A DNA stretch of 64,000 bases from JBFHIZ01 sp963666475 (GCA_963666475.2 CAXXJM010000001.1:1178001-1242000); one strand, 5' to 3'; shown: positions 8,206 to 16,847, counted from the stretch's first letter. A program made the numbers and translations. Notes: generated by a model from the letters alone, not told the origin.

Positions 8206-9420
8206 TCACTCAAACTTCTGCTCTGTACAGAATCGGATTAATTTTCCCTCATTCACACGTACAAAATCAAAAACATCAGCAGCATCCTTCGCTAGTTTCT
8301 CATCTCCAATCCCCAAAAAGTACGCCACAAAAAGTAATTCAATGTTCTTCATAACACAGGATATTGCCTGTCTTTCCACCCTAGATAATGAAACTACATT
8401 ATCATATCCTTCGACCACTTGTTTCACTATCCCAAACCACTCTTTGTTACCCACGTGGTTGTGATCATTCGGACACAAAAGCCCTAGCAAAAAATAGCAA
8501 ATATCAAATATTCGAATATTACTTTGACTCAAATCAAAATCAATATAACCAGAAAACTGCTTTTGATCAAATAGAAAGTTTCCTAAATGGACATCTCGAT
8601 GGATCAATTGCCTTGGTAATATTTGATATACCTTTCGTAATTGAAATATTGTTTCGTAAACATCACTTTGTATCAAATACTCAGGGTTATATTTATCTAT
8701 GTTTTGTGTAACCCATCCTTCCATTTCTTCCAGCATGTTATTATTCCAGATGCTCATTTCTTTTTCCACTTCACAAAATGCGACATGAAGTTTTGCTAAA
8801 ATCTGTCCAAAATCATAAAACCATTTACTACCCATTTGGCCAATCCCAACGATGTTCTTTCCTTCTAATTTTGTCGTGGCGATATAAAACTTATCTTCCT
8901 TCTGATAATACATCGATCCATCTACTAGTGGTACAATCCTAGGAACGGGAATTCCTCTTTCCAGCAATATCGTATGCATCTTTATATTTCTTTGCATTTG
9001 ATTTAAATCTTCATATTCTTTCACAATAAACGACTCATTTACGCTCCAAGTGGCATGCGATATCTGCTTTAGGACCTCTACATTCTCTTTCTCCTTCGTA
9101 AAATGCCATTCATTTAATATTTCCTTTATCATCATTTTTTTTGGCTCCATCCTTCGCTTTTGTATCAAGATAATCCTATGAATACTTTTTTCCGATAAAA
9201 AATATCTTTTTGCTAGTTGACTAATACTGGCACCTTCTAAATATCCATCAAAAATATGCTGGTTTCTGAATTCCATTTCTATTCGATGCCTCGTGTTTTC
9301 TCCCCACCGCTCTCTCTTCTTTTCGCTTTTGGGGATATATATATAAATACCCTCCACATATTTTCTAATCTCTTTTAATAATTCTTCTGGTAGAATATCT
9401 ACGCCATTTACATACTTCAT
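8206..9420 (-). CDS. Helix-turn-helix (CD3324/Mor-like) domain fused to an aminoglycoside-phosphotransferase-like kinase
   Basis: The 404-aa protein has two parts. Residues 1-90 match the short CD3324/Mor-like DNA-binding proteins of clostridia (ILPEELLKEIRKYVEG, YIPK, WGENT, then a helix-turn-helix ISQLAKRYFLSEKSIHRII). Residues about 115-400 form an APH-type small-molecule kinase with the catalytic loop HRDVHLGN (274-281) and metal-binding IDFD (293-296). AAGGAGGTGA precedes the ATG by 4-6 nt. The kinase may modify an antibiotic or a metabolite, and the fused DNA-binding part suggests phosphotransfer-linked control. Either function is inference. Confidence 0.75.
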   Translation of the reverse strand: MKYVNGVDILPEELLKEIRKYVEGIYIYIPKSEKKRERWGENTRHRIEMEFRNQHIFDGYLEGASISQLAKRYFLSEKSIHRIILIQKRRMEPKKMMIKEILNEWHFTKEKENVEVLKQISHATWSVNESFIVKEYEDLNQMQRNIKMHTILLERGIPVPRIVPLVDGSMYYQKEDKFYIATTKLEGKNIVGIGQMGSKWFYDFGQILAKLHVAFCEVEKEMSIWNNNMLEEMEGWVTQNIDKYNPEYLIQSDVYETIFQLRKVYQILPRQLIHRDVHLGNFLFDQKQFSGYIDFDLSQSNIRIFDICYFLLGLLCPNDHNHVGNKEWFGIVKQVVEGYDNVVSLSRVERQAISCVMKNIELLFVAYFLGIGDEKLAKDAADVFDFVRVNEGKLIRFCTEQKFE

Positions 9421-9507
9421 AAGATCACCTCCTTCACCCTAAGATCATATCATATATAATTCCTATTCACATTCTAATTCTTATTTCTGTTCAAATTATG
9501 AGACAAC

Positions 9508-9545
9508 AAAAAAAGCCTTGTTGATGTTAAGCAAGGCTTTTTAAA
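9508..9545 (-). terminator. Terminator of the ABC-2 exporter operon
   Basis: AAAAAGCCTTG and CAAGGCTTTTT form the stem around the loop TTGATGTTAAG. The A tract on the plus strand provides the U tract for minus-strand transcripts. It lies just behind the last permease gene (ending at 9561). Confidence 0.75.
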
Positions 9546-9560
9546 TAAAATTTATAATTA

Positions 9561-10349
9561 CTAATAAAAATTCAAACTTCCATAACGAACTGCCATTCGT
9601 TCTATCTGCTTATATACAATTACTCCAAGCGCAAAAAATGCAATCCCAATCAGAAATTCACTTATGAGAACAGTAAAAAATTCTGCAGAAGTGACACCTG
9701 CATTCAACAAACGCATAGCCTCTATACTTCTCGTTAATGGCAGTACCTTTCCGATGAAACCCAAATGGTATGGTAGCAAAGATAATTCGAACTCCGCACC
9801 TGAAAATGCAAGTAAGGCCATAGATACAATATTAAGTAGTAAAAACACATCCCTTGTTAATAATGCAAAAACTCCAATCAACATTCCAAACCCCATAGCC
9901 GAAAATATACCAATAAAAGTAATTACTACAAACCATCCCAAGTGCTCAATTGAAATACGAAACTCAAAAAATATTGCACCAGTTAAAAACCCAACAAAAA
10001 CCGACAATAGAGAATCAGCTACATATATCAGTACTTGAGGTAAAATAATTTTTAAGGTATGTGAAGGAGAGCAGATAATAGTTTCCAGTGTCCCTTGCGA
10101 TCTCTCACTATTAAAAGTCTGACCTACGCCGAAAAACACACTAAAGGAACACATCAGCAGTGCATTTCCAATGACATAATTTGCTATTTCTTCTTTCCCA
10201 TATGTATACGATGCCACCAAACAAAAAAACATCATTAAAAAGAATGGATTTACAATCTTATAAAGGACATATCCTTTTATCGTGTACGCCGCAAACATTC
10301 TTTTGTAACCCAAATGAAATCTTCTCTGAAATCTTACTATACTATTCAT
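9561..10349 (-). CDS. ABC-2 type transporter permease (second)
   Basis: The 262-aa protein has six predicted membrane helices and the ABC-2 permease layout (QTFNSERSQGTLETIICSP in the first cytoplasmic loop, as in drug and lipid exporters). Its ATG at 10349 overlaps the stop of the upstream permease (TGATG), so translation is coupled, with AGGGG before it. It should form a heterodimeric membrane channel with the product of the adjacent permease gene, powered by the ATPase at 11126-11911. The exported substrate is not evident. Confidence 0.85.
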   Translation of the reverse strand: MNSIVRFQRRFHLGYKRMFAAYTIKGYVLYKIVNPFFLMMFFCLVASYTYGKEEIANYVIGNALLMCSFSVFFGVGQTFNSERSQGTLETIICSPSHTLKIILPQVLIYVADSLLSVFVGFLTGAIFFEFRISIEHLGWFVVITFIGIFSAMGFGMLIGVFALLTRDVFLLLNIVSMALLAFSGAEFELSLLPYHLGFIGKVLPLTRSIEAMRLLNAGVTSAEFFTVLISEFLIGIAFFALGVIVYKQIERMAVRYGSLNFY

Positions 10350-11125
10350 CAATACACCCCTAACGTCGCGCTTACTCTCACACGATACTCTATTTTTTTA
10401 TATAAAATTCTACATAACACTGCATATAGTATGATCAGAATACAATAAACCAGTAGTGATGATACCTTGTCTTGAAAGGTACCTCCAAAAATTGAGATTC
10501 GAAATAATTTGACTGACCATGTTTGAATCAATAAATAAGAGATAGGTCTCACAAATATTGGTAACATTGATAACGGAAACATTAATCCGGATAAAATATA
10601 GATTGGATGCTCTAAGCAGTTCATTGCCAAACTAGCGCTTCTTGATAATGTAAACACGCCCGCCATCATTAATGCCATAATTACCATGCCAACGAGCATA
10701 AGAATAAAAGTCAATAATGCTAATCCATAATCGGTAATCACAAGTGATTTATGAAAGAAGGTCAAAACAAAACATACATTGATTGCGATGGAAACAATGC
10801 CCCATAATGTATTTCCAATGATTTTGCCAATCAGAATATTTTTGAATCCTGCAGGTGCAATGAATATGCTTTCCAATGTACCCATATATCGTTCCCGATC
10901 AATATCACTCACCGAACTAAATAGCAGTGTCCCCCAGAAGCTAGCTAAACTCGAACCAAAAACAGCATATACGGTAAACTCTTCCGATGAACGATTCAAG
11001 TACATCATACCTAAAATCAGACCTTGCGCAAGAGGAGAGACAAACACGCAAAAACGAAACATATTTCGCTGAATTGATAATTGAAACTGCTGCTTTGCAG
11101 ATGCTGTAATAGCATTTAGATTCAT
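10349..11125 (-). CDS. ABC-2 type transporter permease (first)
   Basis: The 258-aa protein is a six-helix ABC-2 permease with the family's loop sequence DIDRERYMGTLESIFIAP. It begins directly after the stop of the ATPase gene and is coupled to the second permease by a one-base stop/start overlap. Both permeases share the pattern of a short N-terminal cytoplasmic stretch, a (R/E)xxGTLE loop and C-terminal helices. This points to a heterodimeric ABC-2 exporter, perhaps for a drug, lipid or peptide. Confidence 0.85.
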   Translation of the reverse strand: MNLNAITASAKQQFQLSIQRNMFRFCVFVSPLAQGLILGMMYLNRSSEEFTVYAVFGSSLASFWGTLLFSSVSDIDRERYMGTLESIFIAPAGFKNILIGKIIGNTLWGIVSIAINVCFVLTFFHKSLVITDYGLALLTFILMLVGMVIMALMMAGVFTLSRSASLAMNCLEHPIYILSGLMFPLSMLPIFVRPISYLLIQTWSVKLFRISIFGGTFQDKVSSLLVYCILIILYAVLCRILYKKIEYRVRVSATLGVY

Positions 11126-11911
11126 TTACTCCACCCCTTTCTTATCAACATAAAACAGGTAAATCTCTTCAAGAGAAAGAAGACTTTCGTTCTTCATACA
11201 TCCTTGGCTTAACTCCTTTAGATTTCCCATTGCCTTGATTTCTCCTTGGTCTAATATTGCAATTCGATCACACAACTCTTCTGCTTCATTCATATAATGT
11301 GTTGTTAAGATAATTGTTGTCCCCTTCTCTGCCTGCTTTCTAATGACTTCATGAAGCATCTTCGTCCCTACTGGATCAAGACCAATCGTAGGCTCGTCTA
11401 AAAAAAGAATTTTCGGTTCATTGATAAGCGCCTTCGCAATTTGCAACCGTTGCTTCATACCTTTTGAATACGTCTCGACTTTTTGTTTTCTTTCCTCATA
11501 CAAGCCAACAAATTTTAACAACTCCTCAATCTTCTTCTCCTGTAGTTTTCTAGGAACTTTATAAATATCTGCAAAAAAACGCATATTATCTTCACCACTC
11601 AATCTCCAATATAAACTGCGCTCTCCTCCAAACACAAAATTGATATGTTCTCTTACATATTTTTCATTTCTACTTACTTCCCTATTCAAGATATGTAAAG
11701 AACCGTCACTTGGCATCAGCAAGGTCGTCATCATTTTAATAGTTGTGGTCTTTCCCGCTCCATTTGGTCCAAGCAATCCAAAAATCTCTCCTTTATATAC
11801 ATGATAATCAATACCCTTAACTGCATGTACTACTTTCTCCGTTCTTTTTACAGTACCTACCTTCGTGTGAAATACTCTCTTCAATCCTACTGCTTCGATT
11901 ATTTTTTCCAT
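11126..11911 (-). CDS. ABC transporter ATP-binding protein (ABC-2 exporter)
   Basis: The 261-aa ATPase has Walker A GPNGAGKTTT, signature YSKGMKQRLQIAKAL, Walker B ILFLDEPTIGLDP and the H-loop TTHYM. It is the first gene of a three-gene operon with the two ABC-2 permeases and drives export. The ATG at 11911 is preceded by AAGGGGG. A strong promoter and a tandem operator lie upstream, next to the ArsR-type regulator gene, so transcription is probably controlled by that regulator. Confidence 0.9.
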   Translation of the reverse strand: MEKIIEAVGLKRVFHTKVGTVKRTEKVVHAVKGIDYHVYKGEIFGLLGPNGAGKTTTIKMMTTLLMPSDGSLHILNREVSRNEKYVREHINFVFGGERSLYWRLSGEDNMRFFADIYKVPRKLQEKKIEELLKFVGLYEERKQKVETYSKGMKQRLQIAKALINEPKILFLDEPTIGLDPVGTKMLHEVIRKQAEKGTTIILTTHYMNEAEELCDRIAILDQGEIKAMGNLKELSQGCMKNESLLSLEEIYLFYVDKKGVE

Positions 11912-11944
11912 ATTTACCCCCTTTTATCTTTTTTTACAATTTTA

Positions 11945-11982
11945 TAATTAGAAGTTTATCTAATTAGATGATAATCTAATTA
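11945..11982. promoter_or_regulatory. Tandem ArsR-type operator
   Basis: Two overlapping inverted repeats of identical design are present: TAATTAGA-N6-TCTAATTA at 11945-11966 and again at 11961-11982, sharing the middle TAATTA. They lie just downstream of the predicted -10 box of the ABC operon, where a bound repressor would block transcription. The adjacent ArsR-family protein is the natural candidate ligand, by position only. Confidence 0.75.
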
Positions 11983-12006
11983 TACAGTTTAAAAAAAAGA
12001 AGTCAA
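11979..12006 (-). promoter_or_regulatory. Promoter of the ABC-2 exporter operon
   Basis: On the minus strand TTGACT (12006-12001) and TATAAT (11984-11979) are separated by 16 nt. The -35 box lies inside the stem of the terminator of the upstream ArsR-type gene. The -10 box overlaps the end of the tandem operator. Confidence 0.75.
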
Positions 12007-12020
12007 GGGTGACTTCTTTT
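11991..12020 (-). terminator. Terminator of the ArsR-type regulator gene
   Basis: AAAAGAAGTCA (11995-12005) and TGACTTCTTTT (12010-12020) form an 11-bp stem with a 4-nt loop. The minus-strand transcript continues into a run of U. The stem begins within the stop codon of the regulator and contains the -35 box of the next promoter. Confidence 0.75.
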
Positions 12021-13014
12021 AACTAAACACATATTTTTTTAAATCCGATGTGATTTTCAAATATGCATTTTGATTTATCGAAAAATATTTTGTATTCTTA
12101 TCTCTTTCTTCATTTAAAAAACCAGCGCTTCTCAACTGCTCAATATGATGAGATACGGTAGCTGTGGAAATATTTAATGCCTTTGCTATTTCTTTTCCAC
12201 TCATCGGTTTCGCATAAATCAATTTCATAAGCTCCATTCTTTTCGGATCTGAAATCAATTTCATATTTTGCACAAGGCGCACCTTTATTTCTTCTGGAGG
12301 ATCATTTTTCGGATTTACGTTATACAAAAGGATGTTCGTATCCTGATCCATAAGTCTTAATGCATGATATGGGCAAATCTCGACTGGAATAAACTCATAC
12401 ACACCCCAGTCGGCAATATTATAGAAACTTTTCCCCATTAGACCTTGCGCGTAGCTAAGTGGATGCCTTGCTTCCATTTCATCATGCATTTGTTTACACA
12501 TTAAATCTAGTTTTTCTATGATATCTTTCGAATATAAATTTTGAAACTCCTTCGATTCTACCACCTCACATAGAAGTTTTCCAAAACTCTCAAAAAAAGA
12601 ATGTGGAGATAAATATATTTGCATGAACTCTTCGACGGATCGAACACCGGCTTTTATAATTGCATCCCGAACCTGCTGCTCAGTAATATCATTCAGCTCA
12701 TCCAAAGTTAACACTCCACCTGTTAAGGCACAGCGCATTTTATCATCACTCAGATTCATCAACTGTCGTTTGAATTCGTTTGCATCGTCTCTTTCATGAA
12801 CAAAAAGCAATGATTCGCAGATACTCATAATCAGCAGATACTCGTGGACTACGATGTTCTTCAATGAATGTTTTAATATCATCTCATATAATCCTTTGGG
12901 TAATCTATCATAGACCTTATATGACTTATCAACTTCATTCAAAAAAACAGAAGTTATAAGTTGAATACCTTCTACGATTAAACTTTTTCTAATAATCAGT
13001 TTATGACTGTTCAT
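12019..13014 (-). CDS. ArsR-family regulator with a large N-terminal sensor domain
   Basis: The product of about 331 aa carries an ArsR winged helix at its C-terminus (DPKRMELMKLIYAKPMSG, then KEIAKALNISTATVSHHIEQL and GFLNEERDKNTKYF). The first 230 residues are largely helical and unassigned, far longer than the 100-aa classic ArsR proteins, and lack an obvious Cys metal site. I choose the ATG at 13014 because GGAGA lies 7 nt upstream. It precedes the ABC-2 exporter operon and its tandem operator, which it probably represses. The ligand of the N-terminal domain is unknown. Confidence 0.8.
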   Translation of the reverse strand: MNSHKLIIRKSLIVEGIQLITSVFLNEVDKSYKVYDRLPKGLYEMILKHSLKNIVVHEYLLIMSICESLLFVHERDDANEFKRQLMNLSDDKMRCALTGGVLTLDELNDITEQQVRDAIIKAGVRSVEEFMQIYLSPHSFFESFGKLLCEVVESKEFQNLYSKDIIEKLDLMCKQMHDEMEARHPLSYAQGLMGKSFYNIADWGVYEFIPVEICPYHALRLMDQDTNILLYNVNPKNDPPEEIKVRLVQNMKLISDPKRMELMKLIYAKPMSGKEIAKALNISTATVSHHIEQLRSAGFLNEERDKNTKYFSINQNAYLKITSDLKKYVFS

Positions 13015-13110
13015 AAAATATCTCCATACCCTTACATTTTTAAAATAACATTCATGAAATATGTTTATTATAACACATTCTTTTTTATTTATTGAAATAA
13101 TCAAGAATAC

Positions 13111-13437
13111 CTAGATGTCTACAAATATGTCTTCTCCTACAACCTTAACCTCATAAGTCGTCACATCTTTTACAGGTACCTTCAAAAAAGCTATTTTCGC
13201 ATTTCCAGCATTTTCCCCTGTAGTCACATCAAACTTAGCTCCGTGTTTTGGACAAACTATGTATTTCCCTTCTAAGTTTCCGTCTGCAAGTGAACCACCC
13301 ATATGTGGACACTTATTGGACAAAGCATAAAACATTCCACCAACATTTGTAAGCAGTATCGTAGAACCGCTAAGTTCAACTTTCTTTGTCCTTCCTTCTG
13401 GAATTTCTGAAACCATTGCAACTTTAATTAGAGCCAT
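13111..13437 (-). CDS. Rieske [2Fe-2S] ferredoxin-like protein
   Basis: The 108-aa protein contains both Rieske cluster motifs, CPHMGGSL and CPKHGAKFD, whose two Cys and two His bind a [2Fe-2S] cluster. Its length and lack of a signal peptide fit soluble Rieske ferredoxins of the NirD/BphF type. The ATG at 13437 is preceded by AAAGGAGGGTAATTCT. It stands between phosphofructokinase and the ArsR-type gene with no oxygenase or reductase partner in sight, so its redox partner is unknown. Confidence 0.88.
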   Translation of the reverse strand: MALIKVAMVSEIPEGRTKKVELSGSTILLTNVGGMFYALSNKCPHMGGSLADGNLEGKYIVCPKHGAKFDVTTGENAGNAKIAFLKVPVKDVTTYEVKVVGEDIFVDI

Positions 13438-13484
13438 AGAATTACCCTCCTTTGAAAATAGTTTACTTGGAATCTAAAATTTTA

Positions 13485-14579
13485 TTATTTTAAATTATTA
13501 CCAAAACTAGTTCCGATTGCAACCGCAGTTAAATAAAGCGGATGATCCAGTGTCACAACTTTGCGTTTATGAGCAACCTCCGACAAAGGTGTTGCTACAA
13601 ATTCATTATTTCTTACAGAAACGGTCGTCCCAAACTGCTTTTTTTTGATCAATTCTGCTGCATATGCACCGATTCCAGTTGCTAGAGTACGGTCATAAGC
13701 CACTGGTGACCCACCTCTTAAAATGTGACTTGGAATCACAACTCTGGTCTCTATACCGGTACGTTCTTCAATGATTTTACTAATCTTATGGGTAGCAGAA
13801 ATATATTCAGGTGATTTTTTGTATTGATTATATTCTTCTTTTGACATTTTAGCTTCTTCGACACTTTTTGCACCTTCTGCAACGACGACGATTGAAAATG
13901 TTTTCTTTTTGACCATATGTCTTAAAGTGATTGCACTCACCAAATCATCCTCATTATATGGTATTTCAGGAATCACAATAACATCTGCGCCTCCTCCAAT
14001 ACCTATATTTAAAGCAAGCCATCCTGCCTTATTTCCCATCATTTCTACAATGATTACACGGTTATGAGATTCCGCGGTAGTATGCAGCCTGTCCAATATT
14101 TCAACCCCAATTTCAACCGCAGTCTGATATCCAAATGTAACATCGGTACCCCAAAGATCGTTATCAATGGTCTTTGGCAACGCAATTACATTGAGACCTT
14201 GTTTACTAAATAAGTCTGCATTCTTGTGCGTTCCACCTCCTCCAAGGCAAACGAGGCAATCCAGATCAAATTTTTTGTAGTTATCAATCACTGCTTTTAC
14301 TTTATCAATCCCATCGTTTTCAATGACTTGCATCTTCTTGTACGGAGTGCGAACACTATGTAAAATCGTTCCGCCTTTATGAAGGATTCCGTCAAAATCA
14401 TGCTTATCCATGTCACGGGCATCCCCATCAATCAGACCTTTGAAGCCATCTTGGATACCTACAAATTGACAGTCCATTTTTTTATAACTGGCTTTCACTA
14501 AACCTCGGATCGTGGCGTTTAATCCAGGACAATCCCCTCCACTTGTTAATATGCCGATTCTGATTTTTTTACCTGCCAT
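13485..14579 (-). CDS. 6-phosphofructokinase family enzyme
   Basis: The 364-aa enzyme belongs to the PfkA family that phosphorylates fructose 6-phosphate in glycolysis. Visible motifs are TSGGDCPGLNATIRG at the nucleotide end, PKTIDND with the catalytic Asp (137-141), VEMMGNKAGWLA and HILRGGSPVAYDR at the sugar-phosphate site. Where most members have GGDGT or GGDDT, this one has GGGGTH (113-118), losing the Asp that helps bind Mg-ATP. The phosphoryl donor (ATP or pyrophosphate) therefore cannot be called with certainty. AAAGGAGAAGTT precedes the ATG. The gene appears monocistronic. Confidence 0.88.
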   Translation of the reverse strand: MAGKKIRIGILTSGGDCPGLNATIRGLVKASYKKMDCQFVGIQDGFKGLIDGDARDMDKHDFDGILHKGGTILHSVRTPYKKMQVIENDGIDKVKAVIDNYKKFDLDCLVCLGGGGTHKNADLFSKQGLNVIALPKTIDNDLWGTDVTFGYQTAVEIGVEILDRLHTTAESHNRVIIVEMMGNKAGWLALNIGIGGGADVIVIPEIPYNEDDLVSAITLRHMVKKKTFSIVVVAEGAKSVEEAKMSKEEYNQYKKSPEYISATHKISKIIEERTGIETRVVIPSHILRGGSPVAYDRTLATGIGAYAAELIKKKQFGTTVSVRNNEFVATPLSEVAHKRKVVTLDHPLYLTAVAIGTSFGNNLK

Positions 14580-14680
14580 AACTTCTCCTTTCTATGCAAA
14601 GCCTGAAATTGCATTTCTGGTTTTCCTGCATATATTTCAATTATAGCACTTCTATTTCGAATATTTAAACTATAAATTTC

Positions 14681-15328
14681 TTATAGTTCTTGTTTACTAA
14701 AAATTCGGTAACTAATTCGAAACATCATAAAACACCATACTATCGTAATTGCGGGTGCACAGCACAGCAATAGAAAGATCAATTGTTCTGTAATTGTAAC
14801 ACCTATTAAATCCAACAGCCGATAAAGCCCGTAAAACAAAGCTGCAGGCAGAAGAAATGACGCAAACAATAACACTCTCCCATTTTCTGCCCCAAATCTA
14901 AAAACAAGAGCAATGGAAACACTTCCGAAGATGATGGAAATCAGAAATGCCAGTAAAACTATTATGAGTAATTCTCCGAATTCCGATATTGGAAAAGAGA
15001 CCTTCTGTATAAAAATGCTACCAAGTGTACCTATTGATAATCCAAAAATAGTCCCAAACATACAAAAAGCAACCAAAGTAATGAATTTTGCTCCTACTAC
15101 ATCTTTGCCTGTAATTGGAGTTATCATTGCATACTTTGTCCATTTTGATTTCTCATCAAAAGAAAAGGTAGTAACAATCATCATACTACACAAAATCGCA
15201 CACATAAATATATACCCAGTTATTTGCGAAGAAGGAATAAAAGCTATTGCAATTACAATCAACACAAATAGCAATGATTTAATATTGTGAAGAATATTAT
15301 AGAAATCTTTTAATATAAGGCTTTTCAT
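14681..15328 (-). CDS. ABC-2 type transporter permease of a GntR-linked exporter
   Basis: The 215-aa protein has six predicted membrane helices and a small first cytoplasmic loop (FDEKSKWTKYAMITPITGKDVVGAK) as in the ABC-2 permeases associated with YtrA-type GntR regulators. Its start overlaps the stop of the ATPase gene by 4 nt (ATGA), so translation is coupled. With the ATPase it should form an exporter, in relatives linked to cell-wall antibiotic stress. The substrate is not evident. Confidence 0.82.
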   Translation of the reverse strand: MKSLILKDFYNILHNIKSLLFVLIVIAIAFIPSSQITGYIFMCAILCSMMIVTTFSFDEKSKWTKYAMITPITGKDVVGAKFITLVAFCMFGTIFGLSIGTLGSIFIQKVSFPISEFGELLIIVLLAFLISIIFGSVSIALVFRFGAENGRVLLFASFLLPAALFYGLYRLLDLIGVTITEQLIFLLLCCAPAITIVWCFMMFRISYRIFSKQEL

Positions 15329-16185
15329 GATACTCGTTCTCCTTTTACATATAATAGCATAATGTCCTCAATGGTAGCATCATCTACTACTGCATCTTTG
15401 TACAATTTTCTTGCTTTCTCCTTGTCACCTACAAGTACATTCCATTGATACTCTTCTTTTCGATATGCAAGTATATCCAACTTATCAATTTGTTCGAATA
15501 CGGCTTCTCCACATCGAATGATCCCGTATTGATACCGCAATTCATCTTTTGATTTACAAAAAAGGACCTGTCCTTGATGAATAAACGTAATATAATCTGC
15601 GACTTTCTCCAAATCCGTTGTGATATGTGAAGACATTAAAATCGAATGATTCTCATCTTGTACAAATTCCAAAAATACATCTAATATATCATCTCGCATG
15701 ACTGGGTCTAGTCCACTGGTCGCTTCATCCAAAATGAGCAACTTCGGTTTGTGAGAAAGTGCGACCGCGATGCTGAGTTTCATTTTCATTCCTTTGGATA
15801 ATTTCTTAATTTCCTTGTTTGGAGGAAGTTGAAAACGCTTCAGATATTCTTGAAACAAATATTCATCCCACTGTTTATACGCCACTTTTGAAATCTTTCC
15901 AACTTTCATCGGTGTTAACGTTTCATGAAAATTGATATCATCAAATACTACTCCTATATCCTCTTTAAGTTGCTTCGAAGTATACAACTCTTGTCCCCAA
16001 AAAATTGCACGCCCATCATCTTTATGAATAAGGTCAAGAATCGCATGAATCGTCGTACTCTTTCCTGCCCCATTTTCTCCGATCAACCCCATGATCGTTC
16101 CTTGTGGCAGGGCAAATGATACATGATCCAGTATGAAACCTGGATACCGTTTTGTCACATTCTCTACCTTCAATATTTCCTCCAT
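15325..16185 (-). CDS. ABC transporter ATP-binding protein (YtrB-like)
   Basis: The 286-aa ATPase contains Walker A GENGAGKSTT, signature LSKGMKMKLSIAVAL, Walker B LLILDEATSGLDP and H-loop SSHITTDLEKV. The C-terminal 70 residues form the accessory tail seen in YtrB-type proteins. It starts 1 nt after the GntR gene, using AGGAGGAGG inside that gene's end, and overlaps the permease gene by 4 nt. The gene order GntR-ATPase-permease is that of ytr-like operons. Confidence 0.88.
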   Translation of the reverse strand: MEEILKVENVTKRYPGFILDHVSFALPQGTIMGLIGENGAGKSTTIHAILDLIHKDDGRAIFWGQELYTSKQLKEDIGVVFDDINFHETLTPMKVGKISKVAYKQWDEYLFQEYLKRFQLPPNKEIKKLSKGMKMKLSIAVALSHKPKLLILDEATSGLDPVMRDDILDVFLEFVQDENHSILMSSHITTDLEKVADYITFIHQGQVLFCKSKDELRYQYGIIRCGEAVFEQIDKLDILAYRKEEYQWNVLVGDKEKARKLYKDAVVDDATIEDIMLLYVKGERVS

Positions 16186-16186
16186 A

Positions 16187-16564
16187 TTAGTCCTCCTCCT
16201 GATAAAACATCGTCAAAAGTTCGATAAGCTTATCTAACTTGATTCCACTTGTTCTCCCTATTTCAATTGCTTCTTGTAAGTGTTGCTCCACCAATTTCTG
16301 CTGTTCTTCCTGATAAAAATTTTTATTTTGTGCAGCGACAAAGCTCCCCCGCCCAACTGTTGTTTCAATAAATCCATCTCTTTGCAAATCTTCATAAGCT
16401 TTTTGCACGGTAATCACACTTACATGAATCGATTTTGCTAATGCTCTCATCGATGGAATCGGATCACCGGTTTTCAATTCACCACTCATAATCAAAGCTT
16501 TCATCTGTGAAGTAATTTGCTCATATATTGGTTTGCTCGTATTACTACTAATTATAATTTCCAC
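16187..16564 (-). CDS. GntR-family regulator (YtrA-like)
   Basis: The 125-aa protein has an N-terminal GntR winged helix (KPIYEQITSQMKALIMSG, SMRALAKSIHVSVITVQKAY, DGFIETTVGRGSFVA) and a short helical tail, which is the length of the YtrA subfamily. The GTG at 16564 is chosen because GGAGG lies 6 nt upstream and it yields the standard length; upstream in-frame codons run through the operator. It is the first gene of the exporter operon and likely represses it by binding the long palindrome at 16580-16610. Confidence 0.88.
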   Translation of the reverse strand: MEIIISSNTSKPIYEQITSQMKALIMSGELKTGDPIPSMRALAKSIHVSVITVQKAYEDLQRDGFIETTVGRGSFVAAQNKNFYQEEQQKLVEQHLQEAIEIGRTSGIKLDKLIELLTMFYQEED

Positions 16565-16579
16565 AAATCCCCTCCGTTC

Positions 16580-16633
16580 TATAGTGTACTTATTGTACAA
16601 GTACACTATAATCAGTTTTTTCCTATTTGTCAA
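16580..16633 (-). promoter_or_regulatory. Promoter and GntR operator of the exporter operon
   Basis: On the minus strand TTGACA (16633-16628), a 17-nt spacer and TATAGT (16610-16605) form a near-consensus promoter. A perfect 12-bp inverted repeat TATAGTGTACTT / AAGTACACTATA with a 7-nt spacer (16580-16610) overlaps the -10 box and start point. This is the expected place for an autoregulating YtrA-type repressor. Confidence 0.8.
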
Positions 16634-16753
16634 TATGAAAACATGATATCTATTAAATTTCTTATCCACACGTACATTGAAATCAAAAGCAAGTTTTACG
16701 TATATTGACATACGATGGTTCATGATATATAATTTTCAAGAAAAGATATACTT

Positions 16754-16804
16754 ATGAAAAAGTTGCATACCACACAAGTTTCAATAACTTCTATGGTAGA
16801 TTAA
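16754..16804 (+). CDS. Possible 16-codon leader peptide
   Basis: A short frame MKKLHTTQVSITSMVD runs from an ATG at 16754 to TAA at 16804 and is followed 6 nt later by a strong terminator hairpin, in the same direction as the membrane protein gene at 16912. The ribosome-binding site is weak and there is no run of a single regulatory amino acid. It may be a leader peptide of an attenuator or chance. Confidence 0.3.
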   Translation: MKKLHTTQVSITSMVD

Positions 16805-16809
16805 ATTGT

Positions 16810-16847
16810 AAAAGAAGCACATAGAAATGTTCGCTTCTTTTTTTTTT
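16810..16847 (+). terminator. Intrinsic terminator upstream of the 608-aa membrane protein gene
   Basis: AAAAGAAGC (16810-16818) pairs with GCTTCTTTT (16833-16841), with additional inner ACAT/ATGT pairing, and ten U follow. No complete gene on this strand lies upstream, so it must end a short leader or antisense transcript. Confidence 0.7.
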
